Source: Bacillota bacterium (GTDB lineage Bacteria > Bacillota > Bacilli > Tumebacillales > Effusibacillaceae). Taken from it: DNA of 7,769 bases. Below, in pieces: positions 1-6,938 of this stretch (within the stretch, counting starts at the first letter, position 1; each line of letters starts with the position of its first letter). The translations under genes and the position numbers were made by a program. Below the pieces are notes generated by a model. It was not told where the DNA came from, made no database searches, and saw nothing but the letters and a program-made list of their open reading frames with translations. The stretch is from positions 1-7,769 of the forward strand of contig JAGVBM010000137.1 in assembly GCA_020059765.1 (NCBI GenBank), read 5' to 3'.

Positions 1-2867
1 AAAAGATAGTCTCCGTTTCCGGTCGGCTGCCTTCGCCAATGAATGATGGCTCCTGCGATCCGGACGCGCGTATTCTCCTTCATGTGATGCAGCGTTTCAA
101 TCGGAACCATATGATACCTCTTTAAAAATTGCTCCCACCTGTCGGATGAGTTTTGTGCCAAGGAAAACTCCAGCAATTCTTTTTCCGTTCTTCGTTTTTC
201 CATTTCCGAAAAATCTGGACTGGTATAGTGGGAAAGATCCTCAAACAAATGAATCTGGGGTGATTCCAGAGAGAGGATCATTTGGCGGCGGTGGTTTCCC
301 AAGCTGTCACATGCGCCCGCACCGATCCAGGCCCTCAATACCGATTGTTTGACTCCTTGCGCTTTCATCCTTGTGACAAAATCCGCGAAAGAGACGAACG
401 GACCGTCAAGCTCACGGGTGCGTACCAGCGAGGCCACCGCTTCCGGCCCAGTCCCTTTGATCCGATCCATTCCGACAAGAATTCCTTCTCTCTCCGCCCG
501 AAAGCCAAACCCGCTGCTGTTGACATCCGGGCGCAGTAAAGGAATTCCCAGTTTTGCAATTTCTCTGAGATACACCCGCTTGCCGTAATAACCCCCTTGC
601 AAGCTGAGCAAGGCGGACATGTATTCTTTCGGGTAACGGGTTTTCAAATAGGCTGTCCAGTAAGCGAGATAGGCGTAGGAAACACTATGCGCCTTGTTGA
701 AACTGTATCCGGCAAACCGGATCAGGTAATCAAACACATCGGAAGCGGTTTCTTCCGAGTGGCCGCGTATCACCATCCTGCGGATGAAGGGTTCGCGGTG
801 GCCGAGCAAAGCAGCCGCCGATTTTTTGGAAAGGGCGCGTCGCAGATCATCAGCCTCTCCCATTGAGTACCCTGCCGCCTCGTGAGCGATCTGCATCACC
901 TGTTCCTGATACAGGATCACACCATAGGTATTTGCAAGAATCGGCTCCAATGCGGGTGAAGGATACTGGATGTTCTCCTCTCCGCTTCTCCGACGCAGGT
1001 ATGTTTCTGCGATTCCTCCCTGCCAGGCGCCAGGACGATACAATGCGAGCAAGGCGCTCAAGTCCTCCAAGTTTTGCGGCCGCATTCTCCGCATCAGGCT
1101 GCGGATTCCCATGCTTTCCAGCTGAAAACAGCCGAGGGTGTCCCCCTTTTCAATGATTTGAAAGGTCGCCGGGTCGTTCAGAGGAATGTCTTGCATACGA
1201 ATGGCCTGAAACGTGTCCTGAATCACAGTGAGAATACGGGAACCCAACAGGTCGATTTTTAATAATCCGAGGGTCTGAACGTCTTCCTTGCCGAAAGACG
1301 TCGTCAGTTCCCCCTTCGCGGTGGATTGAAGAGGGAGAGTCAGCGTCAAATCCGCTTCCCCGATGACAATCCCGGAGGGATGACTGGAGAGGCTGCGCGG
1401 CAGACCCTCAATCCGTTCCGCAAGTCGGAAGAGAGAGTGATACGGCTCTTTGTGAACCGGTATCTTTTGAAGCTCCGGCAGCGTTTGCAAACTGTGGCGA
1501 ATCCCTCCTCTGCCGGTAAAAGAAGGCAGCAGTTTGGCAAGAAGATCGATCTTTGCTTGCGGCAGATTGAGATATTTCCCCGCCTCCCTTACACCCCCTC
1601 GAGTGCCAAACGTGTTGACCACGCCAATGTGCACAACCCGATTGGCTCCGTACTGGTTCCTGATGTATTGCAAGATCTCCGGTCTCCTTCGTTGGCAAAC
1701 ATCCAGATCAATATCCGGCAAATCGGGCCGGTCCGGACTCAAAAATCGTTCAAACGACAGGTCATGCGCAAGCGGATTGACCTCTGTGATCGCCAACAGA
1801 TAAGCCACCAGACTCCCGGCTGCCGAGCCTCTTCCCGGTCCAATCGGAATCTTTCTTTCCCGTGCAAACTGAACGATGTCCCATACGATCAGAAAATACG
1901 AGGCCAATCCCCGAGTGTGAATGACTTCCAGTTCCCGGTTCAGCCGGGCAAGAATCGGTTGTTTTTCCGAATCGGTGCATGCAGGAAAATCAAAACGTTG
2001 CCGTAATCCTTCCTCGCAGAGATACTCCAGGAACTGCTGCTGCGAAATCGACAACTCTTGCTCATCGAGAAACTCTTGCGGTACTGGAAACTTCGGGAGT
2101 CTGTACCTGTCCGGCTGCAAACGAAACTGGCATCGCTTTGCGATGAGAACCGTATTGTTCAACGCATCCGGCAGAGTCCGAAACTTTTCCTTCATTTCAT
2201 CAGGAGAGGGGAGATAATAGGAACCGATCGTTTGCGAGGATTGTGCATCTTGTCTTCGGTTTTGCAGCAGATCCAGCAGAGAAGCGTCTTCCCGGGCCAA
2301 GTAGTGAACGTCGTGCGTCGCCACCAACGGAATCCCCGTTTGTCGGGAAAGCTGCACCGTTCGTTCGATCAATGCCTGATCTTCAGGGAAACCGTGATGC
2401 TGAACCTCCAGATAGAAATTGTTCTTTCCGAACCACTCTGCATATTCCAAGGCCTTCTGTTCCGCCAATTCCATTTTCCCGATCGCCAAGAAGCGATGGA
2501 TGATGCCGTTCCTTCCTCCGCTGAGCGCGATAACATCCCCCTGGGAAGTCGGCTGATGGTGGAAACCGCGATTCAGCCATTCTACAATCTGCTCGTACCC
2601 CCTGATTGTCGCCGCCAACAAAATCAAGGACTCGTCCGTTCCTCCAACCTTCATTTCGCACCCGATTATCGGATGAATTCCATACCGCTCAGTCAGTTCA
2701 TAAAATCGAATCGCTCCATGAATCGCACCCTTGTCCGTGATCGCAAGCGATTTCATGTTCCACGCTTTCACTTTTTGAATTAACTCTTCCAATCGGCACG
2801 TGGCATGAGGAGAACTGTATTCCGTATGAACATGCAGATGGACAAATCCTGATCCTGACTCTTTCAT
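1..2867 (-). CDS. dnaE: DNA polymerase III subunit alpha (DnaE), C-terminus cut by window edge
   Basis: This is the catalytic subunit of a bacterial family C replicative DNA polymerase. From the ATG at 2867 the frame stays open to base 1, giving 955 complete codons; Bacillus DnaE is about 1,115 residues, so roughly the last 150 are outside. Residues 8-17 (FVHLHVHTEY) open the PHP domain, which continues with GCE at 69-71 and ATHDVHY at 183-189. The polymerase core has GPGRGSAAGS from 343, PDIDLD at 384-389 (catalytic D387 and D389, equivalent to E. coli D401/D403) and the third aspartate D539 in LLKIDLLG. Further family motifs are GCFQLES, YQEQVMQIA and FNKAHS (723-728). Helix-hairpin-helix sequence lies near 797-835, and an OB-fold begins near 935 (VRIAGAIIHW). 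A GAGAGG Shine-Dalgarno lies 7 bases before the ATG. It is transcribed from its own promoter. The PHP has TDK at 44-46 where active relatives have TDH. Whether it is the only dnaE in the genome cannot be told from here. Confidence 0.96.
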   Translation of the reverse strand, partial: MKESGSGFVHLHVHTEYSSPHATCRLEELIQKVKAWNMKSLAITDKGAIHGAIRFYELTERYGIHPIIGCEMKVGGTDESLILLAATIRGYEQIVEWLNRGFHHQPTSQGDVIALSGGRNGIIHRFLAIGKMELAEQKALEYAEWFGKNNFYLEVQHHGFPEDQALIERTVQLSRQTGIPLVATHDVHYLAREDASLLDLLQNRRQDAQSSQTIGSYYLPSPDEMKEKFRTLPDALNNTVLIAKRCQFRLQPDRYRLPKFPVPQEFLDEQELSISQQQFLEYLCEEGLRQRFDFPACTDSEKQPILARLNRELEVIHTRGLASYFLIVWDIVQFARERKIPIGPGRGSAAGSLVAYLLAITEVNPLAHDLSFERFLSPDRPDLPDIDLDVCQRRRPEILQYIRNQYGANRVVHIGVVNTFGTRGGVREAGKYLNLPQAKIDLLAKLLPSFTGRGGIRHSLQTLPELQKIPVHKEPYHSLFRLAERIEGLPRSLSSHPSGIVIGEADLTLTLPLQSTAKGELTTSFGKEDVQTLGLLKIDLLGSRILTVIQDTFQAIRMQDIPLNDPATFQIIEKGDTLGCFQLESMGIRSLMRRMRPQNLEDLSALLALYRPGAWQGGIAETYLRRRSGEENIQYPSPALEPILANTYGVILYQEQVMQIAHEAAGYSMGEADDLRRALSKKSAAALLGHREPFIRRMVIRGHSEETASDVFDYLIRFAGYSFNKAHSVSYAYLAYWTAYLKTRYPKEYMSALLSLQGGYYGKRVYLREIAKLGIPLLRPDVNSSGFGFRAEREGILVGMDRIKGTGPEAVASLVRTRELDGPFVSFADFVTRMKAQGVKQSVLRAWIGAGACDSLGNHRRQMILSLESPQIHLFEDLSHYTSPDFSEMEKRRTEKELLEFSLAQNSSDRWEQFLKRYHMVPIETLHHMKENTRVRIAGAIIHWRRQPTGNGDYL

Positions 2868-2899
2868 GCCAATCCCTCTCGAACGGAACGTTTGTTCTT

Positions 2900-2928
2900 A
2901 TCATAGTAGTGCTGAGGCTGCTTGTCCA
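2900..2928 (-). promoter_or_regulatory. sigma-A promoter of dnaE
   Basis: On the minus strand a -35 box TGGACA (2928-2923) and a -10 box TATGAT (2905-2900) are separated by exactly 17 bases. Each box differs from consensus at one position. Transcription would start near 2893, giving a leader of about 26 bases before the dnaE ATG at 2867. The promoter lies beyond the chemoreceptor terminator, so dnaE is its own transcription unit at this end. Confidence 0.72.
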
Positions 2929-2950
2929 TTGGATAATGCTGGTTCTAACG

Positions 2951-2978
2951 AAAAGAGGGGGAATGACCCCCCTCTCTG
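2951..2978 (-). terminator. Rho-independent terminator of the chemoreceptor gene
   Basis: A GC-rich hairpin pairs AGAGGGGG (minus strand 2975-2968) with CCCCCTCT (2961-2954) around a 6-base loop. One G-U and one A-U pair can extend it, and it ends in a short T tract. It sits about 70 bases after the chemoreceptor stop at 3044. The T tract is short on both strands, so it could also act weakly in the plus direction, but no plus-strand gene enters from that side. Confidence 0.7.
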
Positions 2979-3043
2979 TTTTGAACAGCTGGATTCGTTT
3001 TGATCTTTCATGTGATCCGCAAACGCGATTTCGGGATTTGCCT

Positions 3044-5023
3044 TTATGCTGTCGCGATCCTGAATTTTTTTACAAGCCCCTGCAATTCTTCCGCCATTTT
3101 TGAAAGGGCGGCGGCCGAAGCGGAGATTTCTTCCATGGATGCCAGTTGTTCTTCAGCAGATGCCGAAACATTCTCGGCTCCGCCTGCCGTTGTGGCCGAT
3201 ATCGAAGCGATCATGTCAATCGATTGAACGACTTGTTGCGTAGCAGCGGACATTTGCTGGGAAGCGGCCGAAATTTCTTGAATCTGATCCGCTACTTCGT
3301 TCACTGCGGTTTGAATTTGTTCAAAAGAGAGTCCAGTTGCGTTGACAATGCGAATGCCTTCCGTAACTTCCTGCGTTCCTCGTTCCATTGATTGCACCGT
3401 TTTTTGCGTGTCCTCTTGAATGGTTGCAATCAATCGGGCAATCTGCTGAGCGGATGCGGCTGACTGTTCGGCCAATTTGCGGACTTCGTCCGCCACCACT
3501 GCGAACCCTCTTCCGTGTTCGCCCGCTCTGGCCGCTTCGATGGCCGCATTCAGCGCCAGCAAATTGGTCTGTTCCGCAATACTGGTAATGACCTCCACGA
3601 TTTGTCCGATCTCTTGGGACCGGTCACCCAGACCCTGCACAGCCTGCGCCAAACCGTTGACCGTATTGCTGATGGAATTCATTTGAACAATGGCGGTTTG
3701 AATCTCGTTATTTCCCGCTAGCGCCAGTTCAGAGGCCCGACCTGCCGAAAGTGAAACACTTTGTGCATGGGTGGCAATCTGCTGCACCCCTGTCGACATG
3801 CCATTCATTGCCTGCGCGCTTTCTTCAACGCTCTTTGCTTGCGTATCCGTTCCGGCCGCCACTTCTTGGATCGTAAATGCAATATGCTCCGTCGCTTTGC
3901 TGGTTTGCTCTGCGCTTGCCGTCAGTTCTTCCGAAGATGCGGCCAGTTGAGCGGCTGTTTCGCTTACCTCGGAGACAACGGAACGGAGAGAATCGGCCAT
4001 CGCGTTGAAACTGACGGAAAGTTTTCCTAATTCGTCATTTGATTTTACAGTTACCCGTTCTGTCAAATCGCCTTGACTGATCTTTTCAGAGGCGCTGGTC
4101 AACAATTTCAGGGGAACGGTGATCGATCGGATGATCGAATATACCAGAATGGCACCGACCAAGATGGCACCTCCCATGACCAACAAGGTTTTATACAGAA
4201 TTCCTTCCATTTCACTGCTTACCTCGCTGGTATACATGGTACCCGCCAGTTTCCAGCCTGTCAGTTTGTTCGTGGAAAAAGCCATCTTGCGCGCTTCGCC
4301 CTTCGCGTCCAAATATTCAAATTCACCTGCTTCCGACTTGAACATATTCAGGTGCTGCGGCTCCTTCGCTTCCGTACCGACCGATCCGGAAGGATGGATC
4401 AGGTATTTGCGATCTTTATCCAGGATATATACATATCCTTGTTTCCCGATCTTCACGCTCTTAGTGGTCTCTTCCAGTTTTTTAAGCTTGATCTCGGCTC
4501 CCAACGCCCCGGATCCGTCTTTGGTTGTTTTCGCAATCCCAACGACAAAATCTCCAGTCGTCTTGGATACAAAGGGACTTGTCAGAATCACACTGCCCTT
4601 TTTGTTCATAGCCTCTTGATACCATGGACGTTGTCGCGGATCATATCCATCGGGCATTTTAATTTTTGGCGCATTAATAAACTGACCGGTTTGCGTTCCC
4701 ACATAGATGGTGGAAATCTCGGGATGCAACGCCAAAAATTGCTCCAACTGTTTTCTGACAGGCGGTTCTTCGCCTTGGTACGACTCGATCGCGATTCCCT
4801 GCGCCAGGAAATCAACATTTTTCATCTCGGATTCAATCAAGTCGTCAATAATTTGATTCAGAATCTGCACATTTTCCTTCGAGCTCTGCATCATTTGCTG
4901 CGCCACTTTGTCTTTCGCGCTTTGATACGCGATAAAACCAATCAAAAAAGTCGGCACCAACAAAACAATGGCAAAAGAAAAAATCAACTTGTTTTTGACA
5001 CTTGGATTGAATAGACTCTTCAT
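3044..5023 (-). CDS. methyl-accepting chemotaxis protein with dCache sensor domain
   Basis: This is a membrane chemoreceptor that would relay ligand binding to CheA/CheW. From the chosen ATG at 5023 it has 659 residues. TM1 is about 12-34, an extracellular dCache domain about 40-275, TM2 about 277-298 and HAMP about 299-352. A long coiled-coil signalling domain follows, with the conserved hairpin tip at about 484-518 (EQTNLLALNAAIEAARAGEH onward). The segment AEEQLASMEEIS near 623-634 resembles a C-terminal methylation site. The frame opens further upstream to an ATG at 5143, but those 40 extra residues are not signal-like and would put an unrelated stretch before TM1; GGGAG lies about 11 bases before 5023. 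In the sensor, Y127, R132, W134 and Y135 match the known dCache amino-acid-binding motif, while the expected aspartate is E177. An amino acid or related ligand is therefore plausible but unproven. No other chemotaxis genes are nearby. Confidence 0.95.
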   Translation of the reverse strand: MKSLFNPSVKNKLIFSFAIVLLVPTFLIGFIAYQSAKDKVAQQMMQSSKENVQILNQIIDDLIESEMKNVDFLAQGIAIESYQGEEPPVRKQLEQFLALHPEISTIYVGTQTGQFINAPKIKMPDGYDPRQRPWYQEAMNKKGSVILTSPFVSKTTGDFVVGIAKTTKDGSGALGAEIKLKKLEETTKSVKIGKQGYVYILDKDRKYLIHPSGSVGTEAKEPQHLNMFKSEAGEFEYLDAKGEARKMAFSTNKLTGWKLAGTMYTSEVSSEMEGILYKTLLVMGGAILVGAILVYSIIRSITVPLKLLTSASEKISQGDLTERVTVKSNDELGKLSVSFNAMADSLRSVVSEVSETAAQLAASSEELTASAEQTSKATEHIAFTIQEVAAGTDTQAKSVEESAQAMNGMSTGVQQIATHAQSVSLSAGRASELALAGNNEIQTAIVQMNSISNTVNGLAQAVQGLGDRSQEIGQIVEVITSIAEQTNLLALNAAIEAARAGEHGRGFAVVADEVRKLAEQSAASAQQIARLIATIQEDTQKTVQSMERGTQEVTEGIRIVNATGLSFEQIQTAVNEVADQIQEISAASQQMSAATQQVVQSIDMIASISATTAGGAENVSASAEEQLASMEEISASAAALSKMAEELQGLVKKFRIATA

Positions 5024-5063
5024 TTTTCGTTTCTCTCCCTTCATAGGCCTCAGTTCTAATATT

Positions 5064-5109
5064 AAAAAAACCTTTCCAAGGAACGACTGATTCAAATGTC
5101 CCAGAAAGG
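5064..5109 (-). promoter_or_regulatory. possible attenuator hairpin in the chemoreceptor leader
   Basis: On the minus strand, CCTTTC (5109-5104) can pair with GAAAGG (5076-5071), and inside it GGGA (5102-5099) with TTCC (5083-5080). Seven Ts follow immediately (5070-5064). This looks like an intrinsic terminator placed about 40 bases before the chemoreceptor ATG and downstream of the likely promoter. That arrangement suggests conditional termination. I do not recognise a known riboswitch class upstream of it, and the internal loop makes the hairpin only moderately stable. Confidence 0.35.
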
Positions 5110-5161
5110 GGATAGCTGCAAATTGGCTGTCAAGTACTTTCAACAGGAGGAAAATTGTCGT

Positions 5162-5191
5162 ATTATGTCGTTTTTTGTTGAAATATGTAAT
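5162..5191 (-). promoter_or_regulatory. candidate promoter of the chemoreceptor gene
   Basis: ATTACA (5191-5186) and CATAAT (5167-5162) are spaced by 18 bases on the minus strand, matching sigma-A boxes at 4 of 6 and 5 of 6 positions. The flanking 5165-5245 stretch is very AT-rich, which could serve as an UP element. A second option, TTGCAG with TAATAT at 17 bases, lies slightly upstream. I found no convincing sigma-D (flagellar) promoter, although many Bacillus chemoreceptor genes use one. Confidence 0.3.
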
Positions 5192-5240
5192 ATAAATTTA
5201 ATATTAATTGGTAAATCTATTTACTGCAATATAATTTTGA

Positions 5241-5304
5241 AAATAAAGAAAACCCATTTGACCCATCTCTATGATTACTTAGAGTTGTTTGGGTCTAATG
5301 GGTT
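5241..5304 (-). terminator. long-stem Rho-independent terminator of the aminotransferase gene
   Basis: On the minus strand the arm AACCCATTAGACCCA (5304-5290) pairs with TGGGTCAAATGGGTT (5265-5251) over 15 positions with a single mismatch. The loop holds a further CTCT/AGAG stem (5284-5281 with 5270-5267). A T-rich tail (TTTTCTTTATTTT, including the end of the stem) follows. The hairpin starts about 30 bases after the aminotransferase stop at 5334, as expected for its terminator. The stem is longer and less GC-rich than typical. Confidence 0.8.
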
Positions 5305-5333
5305 CCATATACCGATTGTGCAAACAAATGGAC

Positions 5334-6512
5334 TTACGATTGATAAACCTGTAAGATGCGGCTCTCTTCCATACGCCGCACCGCCTCCTGCAGCTTGTCT
5401 TCCGGCTGCACAAGCGCGATGCGCACATAACCTTCCCCGTGCCCGCCAAACCCGGAGCCGGGAACGACCGCCACTCCGGTTTGGCTTAGGAGTTCACGGG
5501 CGAAATCCCGTGACGACATTTCGAATGGAATTTTCGCCCAGACGAACATGGTCGCTTTCGGTTTGGGAATCTGCCACCCGATGCGGGCCAGTCCATCCAG
5601 CAGGACATCACGCCGGGATTGGTAGATTTTGGACATGGTAGCCGTATGAGTTTGGTCGCCAAGCAGAGCGGCGGCACCCGCTTGTTGCACAGCCTTGAAT
5701 ACACCGTAATCGATGTTGGACTTCACCACACCCAAAGCATGCAGAATGTCCCGGTTGCCTACGGCAAAACCGATCCGGCAGCCTGCCATATTGAAGCTTT
5801 TGGATAAAGAGTGAAATTCGACTGCCACGTCCTTGGCGCCCTCGATCTCCAGAATGCTCATCGGCCGATAGCCGTCAAATGCCAGCTCCGAGTATGCAAT
5901 GTCGCTGACAATTGCAATGTCATGTTCTTCGGCGAAGCCGACCGCCTTTTCGTAAAATTTGCGGTCGGCAACAGCTGTGACCGGATTGTTGGGATAATTC
6001 AGGATCATCAACTTTGCCCGTTCCGCCACATTCACTGGAATTGCGGAAAAGTCCGGCAGAAATCCGTTTTCTTCCGTTAGCGGCATGAGATAGGGAACCC
6101 CGTTGGCCAAATGGATGCTTACCTCATAGATCGGGTATCCGGGATCCGGGACAAGCACATAATCTCCCGGATCGACCAGAGCAAGGGCAAGGTGGGACAA
6201 CCCATCCTGCGACCCCATCAGGGCCATGCATTCCGAATCGGGGTCGAGATGAACGCCGAACCGATTGTTGTACCAGATTGCCACCGCTTCCCGAAAGAAG
6301 GGACTGCCTTCTGAAGTCGGGTATCCATATACGTCCGGATCTGCCGCAGCCGCCTGCAGCGTTTCCATTACATGGACAGGAGGGGGCAGGTCGGGAGAGC
6401 CAATCCCCAAGTCAATCACGTCTTTGCCTTCGGCAAGGAGTTGCTGTTTCAATTCATTCAGTTCGAAAAATACGGCAGAGCCAAAACGGCTCAATCGGTT
6501 TGAAAGCTGCAT
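5334..6512 (-). CDS. DapL/AlaC-like class I PLP aminotransferase
   Basis: This is a complete 392-residue fold-type I aminotransferase, a cytoplasmic PLP enzyme that moves an amino group between an amino acid and a 2-oxo acid. It most resembles, from memory, the LL-diaminopimelate aminotransferase/AlaC group, sharing DVIDLGIGSPDLP (31-43), LVPDPGYPIYE (120-130), YPNNP (173-177) and the lysine motif HSLSKSFNMAG (234-244). K238 should bind PLP. D204 and Y207 match the cofactor-binding DxAY motif, R246 the phosphate contact and R364 the substrate carboxylate contact. AGGAGG ends 6 bases before the ATG, which fixes the start. It stands alone between a divergent intergenic region and its own terminator. 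Substrate is uncertain: true DapL makes LL-diaminopimelate for lysine and cell wall, whereas AlaC makes alanine, and most Bacillales use an acetylated lysine route. C245 sits where relatives usually have tryptophan, and the usual NPTG turn reads NPVT. Confidence 0.93.
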   Translation of the reverse strand: MQLSNRLSRFGSAVFFELNELKQQLLAEGKDVIDLGIGSPDLPPPVHVMETLQAAAADPDVYGYPTSEGSPFFREAVAIWYNNRFGVHLDPDSECMALMGSQDGLSHLALALVDPGDYVLVPDPGYPIYEVSIHLANGVPYLMPLTEENGFLPDFSAIPVNVAERAKLMILNYPNNPVTAVADRKFYEKAVGFAEEHDIAIVSDIAYSELAFDGYRPMSILEIEGAKDVAVEFHSLSKSFNMAGCRIGFAVGNRDILHALGVVKSNIDYGVFKAVQQAGAAALLGDQTHTATMSKIYQSRRDVLLDGLARIGWQIPKPKATMFVWAKIPFEMSSRDFARELLSQTGVAVVPGSGFGGHGEGYVRIALVQPEDKLQEAVRRMEESRILQVYQS

Positions 6513-6612
6513 ACTTACCCTCCTGTGAACATCTCGATGTCAGCTGATGATAGTACTCTATAAGTTCAATTTTCATGCTAAGAATTCCTTTTTCCTCTTT
6601 CATACTGTGCAT

Positions 6613-6641
6613 TTTCCACGTTCTCTAAGAATATCTATGAA
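6613..6641 (+). promoter_or_regulatory. weak candidate promoter of the small-protein/frd operon
   Basis: TTTCCA (6613-6618) and TATGAA (6636-6641) are separated by 17 bases, each matching sigma-A consensus at 4 of 6 positions. The -10 box lies within a tandem GAATATC repeat, which could be a regulator site. The match is weak, and no better rightward promoter stands out before the first gene. Confidence 0.22.
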
Positions 6642-6645
6642 TATC
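6629..6645. repeat. tandem GAATATC repeat, 10-bp period
   Basis: GAATATC occurs at 6629-6635 and again at 6639-6645, separated by TAT. The copies are one DNA helical turn apart and overlap the weak rightward -10 box. Such spacing suits a protein binding two sites on the same face, but a chance occurrence in AT-rich DNA is possible. Confidence 0.4.
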
Positions 6646-6741
6646 AAACACCATATATCCAATAGACTTCTCTTAGATCCCTCCACATTTATTCAATGAA
6701 TCCATCACCCGGCAAATCCCGTTTGGAAAGGAAGGAAAAAA

Positions 6742-6921
6742 ATGACTGTCTCTGACTGCTGTGGCGCTGCGATTAAGGTGGTATATCGGCCGGATCACCC
6801 CTTTGTTTATGACGACCCGTATGTTTTGCAGATTCCGGTACAGATATGCAGCAAATGTGGAAGAGTCCTGGGTCTGAATCCAACCGCAACCAGTGAGAAG
6901 GACAAGCAAAAAGAAACTTAG
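6742..6921 (+). CDS. small four-cysteine, zinc-ribbon-like protein of unknown function
   Basis: This 59-residue protein is not a family I recognise. It has a strong ribosome binding site, AAAGGAAGG, 6 bases before the ATG. Four cysteines form two pairs, C6-C7 (SDCCGAA) and C36/C39 (CSKCGR), separated by about 28 residues; the second pair has the CxxCG shape of a zinc knuckle. The middle (residues 15-35) is rich in aromatic and hydrophobic residues, and the tail (51-59) is lysine-rich and charged. There is no signal peptide or membrane segment, so it is probably cytoplasmic. Its stop is 17 bases before the frdC start, so the two are almost certainly co-transcribed. It could bind zinc or another metal and might help regulate, assemble or mature the respiratory complex. 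That role is a guess from position alone. Confidence 0.75.
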   Translation: MTVSDCCGAAIKVVYRPDHPFVYDDPYVLQIPVQICSKCGRVLGLNPTATSEKDKQKET

Positions 6922-6926
6922 ATGTC

Positions 6927-6932
6927 AGGAGG
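6927..6932 (+). promoter_or_regulatory. ribosome binding site deciding the frdC start
   Basis: A perfect AGGAGG ends directly against a first ATG (6933) but is 6 bases from the in-frame second ATG (6939). Normal spacing therefore favours 6939, which removes Met-Gly from the longer reading. Confidence 0.8.
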
Positions 6933-6938
6933 ATGGGT

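Larger units (their letters stand above)
5024..5333. other. intergenic region between aminotransferase and chemoreceptor genes
   Basis: This 310-base stretch holds no supported gene. From the aminotransferase side (right) it contains a long terminator hairpin, then an AT-rich block of about 80 bases, a candidate promoter, a possible leader attenuator and the chemoreceptor ribosome binding site. A plus-strand open frame at 5096-5641 crosses it, but that frame mostly shadows the aminotransferase and has no family match that I can see. Confidence 0.7.
6513..6741. other. divergent intergenic region between aminotransferase and frd operon
   Basis: These 229 bases must hold the promoters for both the leftward aminotransferase and the rightward operon. 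Visible elements are the aminotransferase Shine-Dalgarno (6519-6524), a 12-base near-palindrome ACATCTCGATGT (6529-6540), a tandem GAATATC repeat (6629-6645), an 11-base palindrome ATTCAATGAAT (6691-6701) and the AAAGGAAGG binding site of the next gene (6727-6735). I see no strong leftward promoter. Confidence 0.6.

Noticed and set aside
421..540. Suspected frameshift in dnaE
   Set aside because: Careful re-reading of the minus strand gives one continuous frame through FGFRAEREGILVGMDRIKG, so no disruption exists.
1326..2783. Two overlapping long plus-strand frames (226 and 241 codons)
   Set aside because: Both are antisense to the dnaE core, where the minus strand encodes clear polymerase motifs.
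4073..5014. 313-codon plus-strand open frame
   Set aside because: It is fully antisense to the chemoreceptor sensor domain, whose motifs are unambiguous. Its translation looks like a complementary-strand shadow.
5024..5143. Upstream extension of the chemoreceptor to the ATG at 5143
   Set aside because: The extra 40 residues come before a normal cytosolic N-terminus and TM1, lack a good ribosome binding site and would be translated from the leader hairpin region.
5096..5641. 181-codon plus-strand open frame crossing the chemoreceptor/aminotransferase gap
   Set aside because: It mostly lies antisense to the aminotransferase, has low-complexity Pro/Ala/Arg-rich sequence, runs through a terminator hairpin and shows no family motif.
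6454..6576. Possible 40-codon leader peptide upstream of and overlapping the aminotransferase start
   Set aside because: It has an acceptable AAAGGA site, but the composition shows no regulatory codon run and it is out of frame within the real gene. I see nothing to support translation.
6624..6677. Inverted repeat TCTAAGA ... TCTTAGA
   Set aside because: Seven-base arms 40 bases apart in AT-rich DNA are likely by chance and have no T tract.
6691..6701. Palindrome ATTCAATGAAT upstream of the small gene
   Set aside because: It is short and AT-rich and matches no operator I know. Listed only as part of the intergenic description.
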